A program made the position numbers and the translations under genes. The notes below the pieces were generated by a model that was not told the DNA's origin, did not search any database, and saw only the letters and a program-made list of their open reading frames with translations. Shown piece by piece: positions 28,701-44,400 of a DNA stretch of 64,000 nucleotides (position 1 is the stretch's first letter; each line of letters opens with the position of its first letter). Source of the stretch: Cinclus cinclus (taxonomy: Eukaryota > Chordata > Aves > Passeriformes > Cinclidae); assembly GCF_963662255.1 (NCBI RefSeq), contig NW_026912121.1, positions 620,001 through 684,000 of the forward strand, written 5' to 3'.

Positions 28701-31700
28701 TCAAATGATTCATTGTGACATCAAGTGGCCTAAAAGGGCATGGGATGCATTGTGACACCACAGGGGTTAAGAGAAGCAAGGAACCATTGTGACCCAATGC
28801 AGGCTAACAATCTAAGAATCCCTTTTGACACCAGGGGGAGCAAAAGGACCACGGATGAACTCTGACAGCATGGGGACCTATAGAAGCAAGGAACCATTAT
28901 GACACCATGAAGGCCAAGAATCAAATGGTTCATTGTAAGACCAAGTGGCCTAAAAGGGCTTGGAATGCATTGTGACACCACAGGGGTTAAGAGAAGCAAG
29001 GAACCATTGTGACCCAATGCAGGCTAACAATCTAAGAATCCCTTTTGACACCAGGGGGCGCAAAATGACCACGGATGAACTCTGACAGCATGGGGAGCTA
29101 TAGAAGCAAGGAACCATTATGACACCATGAAGGCCAAGAATCAAATGGTTCATTGTGACATCAAGTGGCCTAAAAGGGCTTGGAATGAATTGTGACACCA
29201 CAGAGGTTAAGAGAAGCAAGGAACCATTGTGACCCTATGCAGGCTAACAATCTAATGATCCCTTGTGGCACCAGGGGGTATAAAAAGGGCCAGGGATGGA
29301 TTGTTACAGCACGGGGACCAATAGAAGCAAGGATCTATTATGCCACCATGGAGGCCAAGAATCAAATGATTCATTGTGACATCAAGTGGCCTAAAAGGGC
29401 ATGGGATGCATTGTGACAGCACAGGGGTTAAGAGAAGCAAGGATCCATTGTCACCCAATTGAGGCTAACAATCTAAGGATCCCTTTTGACACCAATGGGC
29501 CTAAAAGGGTCAGGGAGGTACTGTGATAGCATGGGGCCCAGTGAAAACATGGTACAATCAAGCCAACATGGAGGCCAAGAATCAAATGATTCATTGTGAC
29601 ATCAAGTGGCCTAAAAGGGCATGGGTTGCATTGTGACACCACAGGGGTTAAGAGAAGCAAGGCACCATTGTAACCCAATGCAGGCTAACAATCTAAGAAT
29701 CCCTTTTGACACCAGGGGGCGCAAAAGGACCACGGATGAACTCTGACAGCATGGGGACCTATAGAAGCAAGGAACCATTATGACACCATGAAGGCCAAGA
29801 ATCAAATGGTTCATTGTGACATCAAGTGGCCTAAAAGGGCTTGGAATGCATTGTGACACCACAGAGGTTAAGAGAAGCAAGGAACCATTGTGACCCAATG
29901 CAGGCTAACAATCTAATGATCCCTTGTGACACCAATGGGCCTAAAAGGGCCAGGGATGAATTGTGAAAGCATGGGGCCCCAGTAAAACCTGGTACAATTA
30001 TGCCACCATGGAGGCCAAGAATCAAATGATTCATTGTGACATCAAGTGGCCTAAAAGGGCATGGGATGCATTGTGACACCACAGGGGTTAAGAGAAGCAA
30101 GGAACCATTGTGACCCAATGCAGGCTAACAATCTAAGAATCCCTTGTGGCACAAGGGGGCGCAAAATGACCACGGATGAACTCTGACAGCATGGGGAGCT
30201 ATAGAAGCAAGGAACCATTATGACACCATGAAGGCCAAGAATCAAATGGTTCATTGTGACATCAAGTGGCCTAAAAGAGCTTGGAATGAATTGTGACACC
30301 ACAGAGGTTAAGAGAAGCAAGGAACCATTGTGACCCTATGCAGGCTAACAATCTAATGATCCCTTGTGGCACCAGGGGGTATAAAAAGGGCCAGGGATGG
30401 ATTGTTACAGCACGGGGACCAATAGAATCAAGGATATATTATGCCACCGTGGAGGCCAAGAATCAAATGATTCATTGTGACATCAAGTGGCCTAAAAGGG
30501 CATGGGATGCATTGTGACAGCACAGGGGTTAAGAGAAGCAAGGATCCATTGTCACCCAATTGAGGCTAACAATCTAAGGATCCCTTTTGACACCAATGGG
30601 CCTAAAACGGTCAGGGATGTATTGTGATAGCATGGGGCCCAGTGAAAACATGGTACAATCAAGCCAACATGGAGGCCAAGAATCAAATGATTCATTGTGA
30701 CATCAAGTGGCCTAAAAGGGCATGGGTTGCATTGTGACACCACAGGGGTTAAGAGAAGCAAGGCACCATTGTAACCCAATGCAGGCTAACAATCTAAGAA
30801 TCCCTTTTGACACCAGGGGGCGCAAAAGGACCACGGATGAACTCTGACAGCATGGGGACCTATAGAAGCAAGGAACCATTATGACACCATGAAGGCCAAG
30901 AATCAAATGGTTCATTGTGACATCAAGTGGCCTAAAAGGGCTTGGAATGCATTGTGACACCACAGAGGTTAAGAGAAGCAAGGAACCATTGTGACCCAAT
31001 GCAGGCTAACAATCTAATGATCCCTTGTGGCACCGGGGGGTATAAAAAGGGCCAGGGATGGATTGTTACAGCACGGGGACCAATAGAAGCAAGGATCTAT
31101 TATGCCACCGTGGAGGCCAAGAATCAAATGATTCATTGTGACATCAAGTGGCCTAAAAGGGCATGGGATGCATTGTGACACCACAGAGGTTAAGAGAAGC
31201 AAGGAACCATTGTGACCCAATGTAGGCTAACAATCTAATGATCCCTTGTGACACCAATGGGCCTAAAAGGGGCAGGGATGAATTGTTACAACACGGGGAC
31301 CAATAGAAGCAAGGATCTATTATGCCACCATGGAGGCCAAGAATCAAATGATTCATTGTGACATCAAGTGGCCTAAAAGGGCATGGGATGCATTGTGACA
31401 GCACAGAGGTTAAGAGAAGCAAGGAACCATTGTGACCCAATGCAGGCTAACAATCTAATGATCCCTTGTGGCACCAGGGGGTATAAAAAGGGCCAGGGAT
31501 GGATTGTTACAGCACGGGGACCAATAGAAGCAAGGATCTATTATGCCACCGTGGAGGCCAAGAATCAAATGATTCATTGTGACATCAAGTGGCCTAAAAG
31601 GGCATGGGATGCATTGTGACAGCACAGGGGTTAAGAGAAGCAAGGATCCATTGTGACCCAATGGAGGCTAACAATCTAATAATCCCTTTTGACACCAATG

Positions 31701-34700
31701 GGCCTAAAAGGGGCAGGGATGTATTGTGAAAGCATGGGGCCCAGTGAAAACATGGTACAATCAAGCCACCATGGAGGCCAAGCATCAAATGATTCATTGT
31801 GACATCAAGTGGCCTAAAAGGGCATGGGATGCATTGTGACACCACAGGGGTTAAGAGAACCAAGGAACCATTGTGACCCACTGCAGGCTAACAATCTAAG
31901 AATCCCTTGTGACACCAGGGGGCGCAAAAGGGCCACGGATGGACTCTGACAGCATGGGGACCTATGGAAGCAAGGAACCATTATGACACCATGAAGGCCA
32001 AGAATCAAATGGTTCATTGTAAGACCAAGTGGCCTAAAAGGGCTTGGAATTCATTGTGACAGCACAGAGGTTAAGAGAGGCAAGGAACCATTGTGACCCA
32101 TTGCAGGCTAACAATCTAATGATCCCTAGTGACACCAATGGGCCTAAAAGGGCCAGGGATGGATTGTTACAGCACGGGGACCAATAGAAGCAAGGATCTA
32201 TTATGCCACCATGGAGGCCAAGAATCAAATAATTCATTGTGACATCAAGTGGCCTAAAAGGGCATGGGATGCATTGTGACAGCACAGGGGTTATGAGAAG
32301 CAAGGATCCATTGTGACCCAATGGAGGCTAACAATCTAATGATCCCTTGTGACACCAATGGTCCTAAAAGGGGCAGGGATGTATTGTGAAAGCATGGGGC
32401 CCCAGTAAAACCTGGTACAATTACGCCACCATGGAGGCCAAGAATCAAATGATTCATTGTGACATCAAGTGGCCTAAAAGGGCATGGGATGCATTGTGAC
32501 AGCACAGGGGTTATGAGAAGCAAGGATCCATTGTGACCCAATGGAGGCTAACAATCTAATGATCCCTTGTGACACCAATGGTCCTAAAAGGGGCAGGGAT
32601 GTATTGTGAAAGCATGGGGCCCCAGTAAAACCTGGTACAATTACGCCACCATGGAGGCCAAGAATCAAATGATTCATTGTGACATCAAGTGGCCTAAAAG
32701 GGCATGGGATGCATTGTGACACCACAGGGGTTAAGAGAAGCAAGGAACCATTGTGACCCAATGCAGGCTAACAATCTAATGATCCCTTGTGACACCAAAG
32801 GGCCTAAAAGGGCCAGGGATGGATTGTTACAGCACGGGGACCAATAGAAGCAGGGATCTATTATGACACCATGAAGGCCAAGAATCAAATGGTTCATTGT
32901 AAGACCAAGTGGCCTAAAAGGGCTTGGAATGCATTGTGACACCACAGAGGTTAAGAGAAGCAAGGAACCATTGTGACCCAATGCAGGCTAACAATCTAAT
33001 GATCCCTTGTGGCACCAGGGGGTATAAAAAGGGCCAGGGATGAATTGTGACAGCATGGGGCCCAATAGAAACAAGGAACAATTATGACACCATGGAGGCC
33101 AAGAATCAAATGATTCATTGTGACATCAAGTGGCCTAAAAGGGCATGGGATGCATTGTGACACCACAGAGGTTAAGAGAAGCAAGGAACCATTGTGACCC
33201 ATTGCAGGCTAACAAACTAATGATCCCTTGTAACACCAATGGGCCTAAAAGGTCCAGGGATGAATTGTTACAGCACGGGGACCAATAGAAGCAAGGATCT
33301 ATTATGCCACCATGGAGGCCAAGAATCAAATAATTCATTGTGACATCATGTGGCCTAAAAGGGCATGGGATGCATTGTGACAGCACAGGGGTTAAGAGAA
33401 GCAAGGAACCATTGTGACCCAATGAAGGCTAACAATCTAATGATCCCTTTTGACACCAATGGGCAAAAAAGGGCAGGGATGTATTGTGAAAGCATGGGGC
33501 CCAAGTAAAACCTGGTACAATTACGCCACCATGGAGGCCAAGCATCAAATGATTCATTGTGACATCAAGTGGCCTAAAAGGGCATGGGATGCATTGTGAC
33601 ACCACAGGGGTTAAGAGAAGCAAGGAACCATTGTGACCCAATGCAGGCTAACAATCTAAGAATCCCTTTTGACACCAGGGGGAGCAAAAGGACCACGGAT
33701 GAACTCTGACAGCATGGGGACCTATAGAAGCAAGGAACCATTATGACACCATGAAGGCCAAGAATCAAATGGTTCATTGTAAGACCAAGTGGCCTAAAAG
33801 GGCTTGGAATGCATTGTGACACCACAGAGGTTAAGAGAAGCAAGGAACCATTGTGACCCAATGCAGGCTAACAATCTAATGATCCCTTGTGGCACCAGGG
33901 GGTATAAAAAGGGCCAGGGATGGATTGTTACAGCACGGGGACCAATAGAAGCAAGGATCAATTATGCCACCGTGGAGGCCAAGAATCAAATGATTCATTG
34001 TGACATCAAGTGGCCTAAAAGGGCATGGGATGCATTGTGACACCACAGGGGTTAAGAGAAGCAAGGATCCATTGTGACCCAATGGAGGCTAATAATCCCA
34101 GGATCCCATTTGACACCAGGGGCCGTAAAAGGGCCAGGGATGAATTGTGACAGCATGGGGACCAATAGAAACAAGGAACCATTATGACACCATGGAGGCC
34201 AAGAATCAAATGATTCATTGTGACATCAAGTGGCCTAAAAGGGCATGGGATGCATTGTGACACCACAGGGGTTAAGAGAAGCAAGGAACCATTGTGACCC
34301 AATGCAGGCTAACAATCTAAGAATCCCTTTTGACACCAGGGGGCGCAAAATGACCACGGATGAACCTTGACAGCATGGGGACCTATAGAAGCAAGGAACC
34401 ATTATGACACCATGAAGGCCAAGAATCAAATGGTTCATTGTGACATCAAGTGGCCTAAAAGGGCTTGGAATGAATTGTGACACCACAGAGGTTAAGAGAA
34501 GCAAGGAACCATTGTGACCCTATGCAGGCTAACAATCTAATGATCCCTTGTGGCACCAGGGGGTATAAAAAGGGCCAGGGATGGATTGTTACAGCACGGG
34601 GACCAATAGAAGCACGGATCTATTATGCCACCGTGGTGGCCAAGAATCAAATGATTCATTGTGACATCAAGTGGCCTAAAAGGGCATGGGATGCATTGTG

Positions 34701-34895
34701 ACAGCACAGGGGTTAAGAGAAGCAAGGATCCATTGTCACCCAATTGAGGCTAACAATCTAAGGATCCCTTTTGACACCAATGGGCCTAAAAGGGTCAGGG
34801 AGGTACTGTGATAGCATGGGGCCCAGTGAAAACATGGTACAATCAAGCCAACATGGAGGCCAAGAATCAAATGATTCATTGTGACATCAAGTGGC

Positions 34896-37100
34896 CTAAA
34901 AGGGCATGGGTTGCATTGTGACACCACAGGGGTTAAGAGAAGCAAGGCACCATTGTAACCCAATGCAGGCTAACAATCTAAGAATCCCTTTTGACACCAG
35001 GGGGCGCAAAAGGACCACGGATGAACTCTGACAGCATGGGGAGCTATAGAAGCAAGGAACCATTATGACACCATGAAGGCCAAGAATCAAATGGTTCATT
35101 GTGACATCAAGTGGCCTAAAAGGGCTTGGAATGCATTGTGACACCACAGAGGTTAAGAGAAGCAAGGAACCATTGTGACCCAATGCAGGCTAACAATCTA
35201 ATGATCCCTTGTGACACCAATGGGCCTAAAAGGGCCAGGGATGGATTGTTACAGCACGGGGACCAATAGAAGCAAGGATCTATTATGCCACCATGGAGGC
35301 CAAGAATCAAATGATTCATTGTGACATCAAGTGGCCTAAAAGGGCATGGGATGCATTGTGACACCACAGAGGTTAAGAGAAGCAAGGAACCATTGTGACC
35401 CAATGTAGGCTAACAATCTAATGATCCCTTGTGACACCAATGGGCCTAAAAGGGGCAGGGATGAATTGTTACAACACGGGGACCAATAGAAGCAAGGATC
35501 TATTATGCCACCATGGAGGCCAAGAATCAAATGATTCATTGTGACATCAAGTGGCCTAAAAGGGCATGGGATGCATTGTGACAGCACAGAGGTTAAGAGA
35601 AGCAAGGAACCATTGTGACCCAATGCAGGCTAACAATCTAATGATCCCTTGTGGCACCAGGGGGTATAAAAAGGGCCAGGGATGGATTGTTACAGCACGG
35701 GGACCAATAGAAGCAAGGATCTATTATGCCACCGTGGAGGCCAAGAATCAAATGATTCATTGTGACATCAAGTGGCCTAAAAGGGCATGGGATGCATTGT
35801 GACAGCACAGGGGTTAAGAGAAGCAAGGATCCATTGTGACCCAATGGAGGCTAACAATCTAATAATCCCTTTTGACACCAATGGGCCTAAAAGGGGCAGG
35901 GATGTATTGTGAAAGCATGGGGCCCAGTGAAAACATGGTACAATCAAGCCACCATGGAGGCCAAGAATCAAATGATTCATTGTGACATCAAGTGGCCTAA
36001 AAGGGCATGGGTTGCATTGTGACACCACAGGGGTTAAGAGAAGCAAGGCACCATTGTAACCCAATGCAGGCTAACAATCTAAGAATCCCTTTTGACACCA
36101 GGGGGCGCAAAAGGACCACGGATGAACTCTGACAGCATGGGGACCTATAGAAGCAAGGAACCATTATGACACCATGAAGGCCAAGAATCAAATGGTTCAT
36201 TGTGACATCAAGTGGCCTAAAAGGGCTTGGAATGCATTGTGACACCACAGAGGTTAAGAGAAGCAAGGAACCATTGTGACCCAATGCAGGCTACCAATCT
36301 AATGATCCCTTGTGACACCAATGGGCCTAAAAGGGCCAGGGATGGATTGTTACAGCACGGGGACCAATAGAAGCAAGGATCTATTATGCCACCATGGAGG
36401 CCAAGAATCAAATGATTCATTGTGACATCAAGTGGCCTAAAAGGGCATGGGATGCATTGTGACACCACAGAGGTTAAGAGAAGCAAGGAACCATTGTGAC
36501 CCAATGTAGGCTAACAATCTAATGATCCCTTGTGACACCAATGGGCCTAAAAGGGGCAGGGATGAATTGTTACAACACGGGGACCAATAGAAGCAAGGAT
36601 CTATTATGCCACCATGGAGGCCAAGAATCAAATGATTCATTGTGACATCAAGTGGCCTAAAAGGGCATGGGATGCATTGTGACAGCACAGAGGTTAAGAG
36701 AAGCAAGGAACCATTGTGACCCAATGCAGGCTAACAATCTAATGATCCCTTGTGGCACCAGGGGGTATAAAAAGGGCCAGGGATGGATTGTTACAGCACG
36801 GGGACCAATAGAAGCAAGGATCTATTATGCCACCGTAGAGGCCAAGAATCAAATGATTCATTGTGACATCAAGTGGCCTAAAAGGGCATGGGATGCATTG
36901 TGACACCACAGGGGTTAAGAGAAGCAAGGATCCATTGTGACCCAATGGAGGCTAACAATCTAATAATCCCTTTTGACACCAATGGGCCTAAAAGGGGCAG
37001 GGATGTATTGTGAAAGCATGGGGCCCAGTGAAAACATGGTACAATCAAGCCACCATGGAGGCCAAGCATCAAATGATTCATTGTGACATCAAGTGGCCTA
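34896..37100. repeat. Adjacent 1,101-bp pentamer duplicates
   Basis: Unit order from about 34,896 to 35,990 recurs from about 35,997 to 37,090, an offset of 1,101 bp. The copies share minor variants including the ACAACACGGGG form at 35,470 and 36,571. They differ by only a few substitutions, for example CTACCAATC at 36,291 in place of CTAACAATC. This is a local recent pentamer duplication. Confidence 0.7.
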
Positions 37101-38418
37101 AAAGGGCATGGGATGCATTGTGACACCACAGGGGTTAAGAGAACCAAGGAACCATTGTGACCCAATGCAGGCTAACAATCTAAGAATCCCTTGTGACACC
37201 AGGGGGCGCAAAAGGGCCACGGATGGACTCTGACAGCATGGGGACCTATGGAAGCAAGGAACCATTATGACACCATGAAGGCCAAGAATCAAATGGTTCA
37301 TTGTAAGACCAAGTGGCCTAAAAGGGCTTGGAATTCATTGTGACAGCACAGAGGTTAAGAGAGGCAAGGAACCATTGTGACCCATTGCAGGCTAACAATC
37401 TAATGATCCCTAGTGACACCAATGGGCCTAAAAGGGCCAGGGATGGATTGTTACAGCACGGGGACCAATAGAAGCAAGGATCTATTATGCCACCATGGAG
37501 GCCAAGAATCAAATGATTCATTGTGACATCAAGTGGCCTAAAAGGGCATGGGATGCATTGTGACAGCACAGGGGTTATGAGAAGCAAGGATCCATTGTGA
37601 CCCAATGGAGGCTAACAATCTAATGATCCCTTGTGACACCAATGGTCCTAAAAGGGGCAGGGATGTATTGTGAAAGCATGGGGCCCCAGTAAAACCTGGT
37701 ACAATTACGCCACCATGGAGGCCAAGAATCAAATGATTCATTGTGACATCAAGTGGCCTAAAAGGGCATGGGATGCATTGTGACACCACAGGGGTTAAGA
37801 GAAGCAAGGAACCATTGTGACCCAATGCAGGCTAACAATCTAATGATCCCTTGTGACACCAAAGGGCCTAAAAGGGCCAGGGATGGATTGTTACAGCACG
37901 GGGACCAATAGAAGCAGGGATCTATTATGACACCATGAAGGCCAAGAATCAAATGGTTCATTGTAAGACCAAGTGGCCTAAAAGGGCTTGGAATGCATTG
38001 TGACACCACAGAGGTTAAGAGAAGCAAGGAACCATTGTGACCCAATGCAGGCTAACAATCTAATGATCCCTTGTGGCACCAGGGGGTATAAAAAGGGCCA
38101 GGGATGAATTGTGACAGCATGGGGCCCAATAGAAACAAGGAACAATTATGACACCATGGAGGCCAAGAATCAAATGATTCATTGTGACATCAAGTGGCCT
38201 AAATGGGCATGGGATGCATTGTGACACCACAGAGGTTAAGAGAAGCAAGGAACCATTGTGACCCATTGCAGGCTAACAAACTAATGATCCCTTGTGACAC
38301 CAATGGGCCTAAAAGGTCCAGGGATGAATTGTTACAGCACGGGGACCAATAGAAGCAAGGATCTATTATGCCACCATGGAGGCCAAGAATCAAATAATTC
38401 ATTGTGACATCATGTGGC

Positions 38419-41400
38419 CTAAAAGGGCATGGGATGCATTGTGACAGCACAGGGGTTAAGAGAAGCAAGGAACCATTGTGACCCAATGCAGGCTAACAAT
38501 CTAATGATCCCTTTTGACACCAATGGGCCTAAAAGGGTCAGGGATGTATTGTGAAAGCATGGGGCCCAAATAAAACCTGGTACAATTACGCCACCATGGA
38601 GGCCAAGAATCAAATGATTCATTGTGACATCAAGTGGCCTAAAAGGGCATGGGATGCATTGTGACACCACAGGGGTTAAGAGAAGCAAGGAACCATTGTG
38701 ACCCAATGCAGGCTAACAATCTAAGAATCCCTTTTGACACCAGGGGGAGCAAAAGGACCACGGATGAACTCTGACAGCATGGGGACCTATAGAAGCAAGG
38801 AACCATTATGACACCATGAAGGCCAAGAATCAAATGGTTCATTGTAAGACCAAGTGGCCTAAAAGGGCTTGGAATGCATTGTGACACCACAGAGGTTAAG
38901 AGAAGCAAGGAACCATTGTGACCCAATGCAGGCTAACAATCTAATGATCCCTTGTGGCACCAGGGGGTATAAAAAGGGCCAGGGATGAATTGTGACAGCA
39001 TGGGGCCCAATAGAAACAAGGAACAATTATGACACCATGGAGGCCAAGAATCAAATGATTCATTGTGACATCAAGTGGCCTAAATGGGCATGGGATGCAT
39101 TGTGACACCACAGAGGTTAAGAGAAGCAAGGAACCATTGTGACCCATTGCAGGCTAACAAACTAATGATCCCTTGTGACACCAATGGGCCTAAAAGGTCC
39201 TGGGATGAATTGTTACAGCACGGGGACCAATAGAAGCAAGGATCTATTATGCCACCATGGAGGCCAAGAATCAAATGATTCATTGTGACATCATGTGGCC
39301 TAAAAGGGCATGGGATGCATTGTGACAGCACAGGGGTTAAGAGAAGCAAGGAACCATTGTGACCCAATGCAGGCTAACAATCTAATGATCCCTTTTGACA
39401 CCAATGGGCCTAAAAGGGTCAGGGATGTATTGTGAAAGCATGGGGCCCAAATAAAACCTGGTACAATTACGCCACCATGGAGGCCAAGAATCAAATGATT
39501 CATTGTGACATCAAGTGGCCTAAAAGGGCATGGGATGCATTGTGACACCACAGGGGTTAAGAGAAGCAAGGAACCATTGTGACCCAATGCAGGCTAACAA
39601 TCTAAGAATCCCTTTTGACACCAGGGGGAGCAAAAGGACCACGGATGAACTCTGACAGCATGGGGACCTATAGAAGCAAGGAACCATTATGACACCATGA
39701 AGGCCAAGAATCAAATGGTTCATTGTAAGACCAAGTGGCCTAAAAGGGCTTGGAATGCATTGTGACACCACAGAGGTTAAGAGAAGCAAGGAACCATAGT
39801 GACCCAATGCAGGCTAACAATCTAATGATCCCTTGTGGCACCAGGGGGTATAAAAAGGGCCAGGGATGAATTGTGACAGCATGGGGCCCAATAGAAACAA
39901 GGAACAATTATGACACCATGGAGGCCAAGAATCAAATGATTCATTGTGACATCAAGTGGCCTAAAAGGGCATGGGATGCATTGTGACACCACAGAGGTTA
40001 AGAGAAGCAAGGAACCATTGTGACCCATTGCAGGCTAACAAACTAATGATCCCTTGTAACACCAATGGGCCTAAAAGGTCCAGGGATGAATTGTTACAGC
40101 ACGGGGACCAATAGAAGCAAGGATCTATTATGCCACCATGGAGGCCAAGAATCAAATAATTCATTGTGACATCATGTGGCCTAAAAGGGCATGGGATGCA
40201 TTGTGACAGCACAGGGGTTAAGAGAAGCAAGGAACCATTGTGACCCAATGCAGGCTAACAATCTAATGATCCCTTTTGACACCAATGGGCAAAAAAGGGC
40301 AGGGATGTATTGTGAAAGCATGGGGCCCAAGTAAAACCTGGTACAATTACGCCACCATGGAGGCCAAGAATCAAATGATTCATTGTGACATCAAGTGGCC
40401 TAAAAGGGCATGGGATGCATTGTGACACCACAGGGGTTAAGAGAAGCAAGGAACCATTGTGACCCAATGCAGGCTAACAATCTAAGAATCCCTTTTGACA
40501 CCAGGGGGAGCAAAAGGACCACGGATGAACTCTGACAGCATGGGGACCTATAGAAGCAAGGAACCATTATGACACCATGAAGGCCAAGAATCAAATGGTT
40601 CATTGTAAGACCAAGTGGCCTAAAAGGGCTTGGAATGCATTGTGACACCACAGAGGTTAAGAGAAGCAAGGAACCATAGTGACCCAATGCAGGCTAACAA
40701 TCTAATGATCCCTTGTGGCACCAGGGGGTATAAAAAGGGCCAGGGATGGATTGTTACAGCACGGGGACCAATAGAAGCAAGGATCAATTATGCCACCGTG
40801 GAGGCCAAGAGTCAAATGATTCATTGTGACATCAAGTGGCCTAAAAGGGCATGGGATGCATTGTGACACCACAGGGGTTAAGAGAAGCAAGGATCCATTG
40901 TGACCCAATGGAGGCTAATAATCCCAGGATCCCATTTGACACCAGGGGCCGTAAAAGGGCCAGGGATGAATTGTGACAGCATGGGGACCAATAGAAACAA
41001 GGAACCATTATGACACCATGGAGGCCAAGAATCAAATGATTCATTGTGACATCAAGTGGCCTAAAAGGGCATGGGATGCATTGTGACAGCACAGGGGTTA
41101 AGAGAAGCAAGGAACCATTGTGACCCAATGCAGGCTAACAATCTAAGAATCCCTTTTGACACCAGGGGGCGCAAAATGACCACGGATGAACCTTGACAGC
41201 ATGGGGACCTATAGAAGCAAGGAACCATTATGACACCATGAAGGCCAAGAATCAAATGGTTCATTGTAAGACCAAGTGGCCTAAAAGGGCTTGGAATGCA
41301 TTGTGACACCACAGAGGTTAAGAGAAGCAAGGAACCATTGTGACCCAATGCAGGCTAACAATCTAATGATCCCTTGTGACACCAATGGGCCTAAAAGGGG

Positions 41401-44400
41401 CAGGGATGAATTGTGAAAGCATGGGGCCCCAGTAAAACCTGGTACAATTATGCCACCATGGAGGCCAAGAATCAAATGATTCATTGTGACATCAAGTGGC
41501 CTAAAAGGGCATGGGATGCATTGTGACACCACAGGGGTTAAGAGAAGCAAGGAACCATTGTGACCCAATGCAGGCTAACAATCTAAGAATCCCTTGTGGC
41601 ACAAGGGGGCGCAAAATGACCACGGATGAACTCTGACAGCATGGGGAGCTATAGAAGCAAGGAACCATTATGACACCATGAAGGCCAAGAATCAAATGGT
41701 TCATTGTGACATCAAGTGGCCTAAAAGGGCTTGGAATGAATTGTGACACCACAGAGGTTAAGAGAAGCAAGGAACCATTGTGACCCAATGCAGGCTAACA
41801 ATCTAATGATCCCTTTTGACACCAATGGGCCTAAAAGGGTCAGGGATGTATTGTGAAAGCATGGGGCCCAAATAAAACCTGGTACAATTACGCCACCATG
41901 GAGGCCAAGAATCAAATGATTCATTGTGACATCAAGTGGCCTAAAAGGGCATGGGATGCATTGTGACACCACAGGGGTTAAGAGAAGCAAGGAACCATTG
42001 TGACCCAATGCAGGCTAACAATCTAAGAATCCCTTTTGACACCAGGGGGAGCAAAAGGACCACGGATGAACTCTGACAGCATGGGGACCTATAGAAGCAA
42101 GGAACCATTATGACACCATGAAGGCCAAGAATCAAATGGTTCATTGTAAGACCAAGTGGCCTAAAAGGGCTTGGAATGCATTGTGACACCACAGAGGTTA
42201 AGAGAAGCAAGGAACCATTGTGACCCAATGCAGGCTAACAATCTAATGATCCCTTGTGGCACCAGGGGGTATAAAAAGGGCCAGGGATGAATTGTGACAG
42301 CATGGGGCCCAATAGAAACAAGGAACAATTATGACACCATGGAGGCCAAGAATCAAATGATTCATTGTGACATCAAGTGGCCTAAATGGGCATGGGATGC
42401 ATTGTGACACCACAGAGGTTAAGAGAAGCAAGGAACCATTGTGACCCATTGCAGGCTAACAAACTAATGATCCCTTGTGACACCAATGGGCCTAAAAGGT
42501 CCTGGGATGAATTGTTACAGCACGGGGACCAATAGAAGCAAGGATCTATTATGCCACCATGGAGGCCAAGAATCAAATGATTCATTGTGACATCATGTGG
42601 CCTAAAAGGGCATGGGATGCATTGTGACAGCACAGGGGTTAAGAGAAGCAAGGAACCATTGTGACCCAATGCAGGCTAACAATCTAATGATCCCTTTTGA
42701 CACCAATGGGCCTAAAAGGGTCAGGGATGTATTGTGAAAGCATGGGGCCCAAATAAAACCTGGTACAATTACGCCACCATGGAGGCCAAGAATCAAATGA
42801 TTCATTGTGACATCAAGTGGCCTAAAAGGGCATGGGATGCATTGTGACACCACAGGGGTTAAGAGAAGCAAGGAACCATTGTGACCCAATGCAGGCTAAC
42901 AATCTAAGAATCCCTTTTGACACCAGGGGGAGCAAAAGGACCACGGATGAACTCTGACAGCATGGGGACCTATAGAAGCAAGGAACCATTATGACACCAT
43001 GAAGGCCAAGAATCAAATGGTTCATTGTAAGACCAAGTGGCCTAAAAGGGCTTGGAATGCATTGTGACACCACAGAGGTTAAGAGAAGCAAGGAACCATA
43101 GTGACCCAATGCAGGCTAACAATCTAATGATCCCTTGTGGCACCAGGGGGTATAAAAAGGGCCAGGGATGAATTGTGACAGCATGGGGCCCAATAGAAAC
43201 AAGGAACAATTATGACACCATGGAGGCCAAGAATCAAATGATTCATTGTGACATCAAGTGGCCTAAAAGGGCATGGGATGCATTGTGACACCACAGAGGT
43301 TAAGAGAAGCAAGGAACCATTGTGACCCATTGCAGGCTAACAAACTAATGATCCCTTGTAACACCAATGGGCCTAAAAGGTCCAGGGATGAATTGTTACA
43401 GCACGGGGACCAATAGAAGCAAGGATCTATTATGCCACCATGGAGGCCAAGAATCAAATAATTCATTGTGACATCATGTGGCCTAAAAGGGCATGGGATG
43501 CATTGTGACAGCACAGGGGTTAAGAGAAGCAAGGAACCATTGTGACCCAATGCAGGCTAACAATCTAATGATCCCTTTTGACACCAATGGGCAAAAAAGG
43601 GCAGGGATGTATTGTGAAAGCATGGGGCCCAAGTAAAACCTGGTACAATTACGCCACCATGGAGGCCAAGAATCAAATGATTCATTGTGACATCAAGTGG
43701 CCTAAAAGGGCATGGGATGCATTGTGACACCACAGGGGTTAAGAGAAGCAAGGAACCATTGTGACCCAATGCAGGCTAACAATCTAAGAATCCCTTTTGA
43801 CACCAGGGGGAGCAAAAGGACCACGGATGAACTCTGACAGCATGGGGACCTATAGAAGCAAGGAACCATTATGACACCATGAAGGCCAAGAATCAAATGG
43901 TTCATTGTAAGACCAAGTGGCCTAAAAGGGCTTGGAATGCATTGTGACACCACAGAGGTTAAGAGAAGCAAGGAACCATAGTGACCCAATGCAGGCTAAC
44001 AATCTAATGATCCCTTGTGGCACCAGGGGGTATAAAAAGGGCCAGGGATGGATTGTTACAGCACGGGGACCAATAGAAGCAAGGATCAATTATGCCACCG
44101 TGGAGGCCAAGAGTCAAATGATTCATTGTGACATCAAGTGGCCTAAAAGGGCATGGGATGCATTGTGACACCACAGGGGTTAAGAGAAGCAAGGATCCAT
44201 TGTGACCCAATGGAGGCTAATAATCCCAGGATCCCATTTGACACCAGGGGCCGTAAAAGGGCCAGGGATGAATTGTGACAGCATGGGGACCAATAGAAAC
44301 AAGGAACCATTATGACACCATGGAGGCCAAGAATCAAATGATTCATTGTGACATCAAGTGGCCTAAAAGGGCATGGGATGCATTGTGACAGCACAGGGGT

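Larger units (their letters stand above)
2300..33130. repeat. Tandem duplication of a ~15.6-kb block within the array
   Basis: The ordered series of unit variants from about 2,300 to 17,900 repeats from about 17,935 to 33,130. The offset starts at 15,635 bp (71 units). It changes to 15,856 near 6.1/21.9 kb, back to about 15,636 near 10.0/25.65 kb, to 16,077 near 10.5/26.5 kb and to 15,196 from about 13.75/28.95 kb. Each change is a whole number of ~220-bp units, so the copies differ mainly by gain or loss of complete units. From about 33,135 a further partial copy resumes with units like those at 12,214-13,300 (offset 20,921). Confidence 0.8.
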
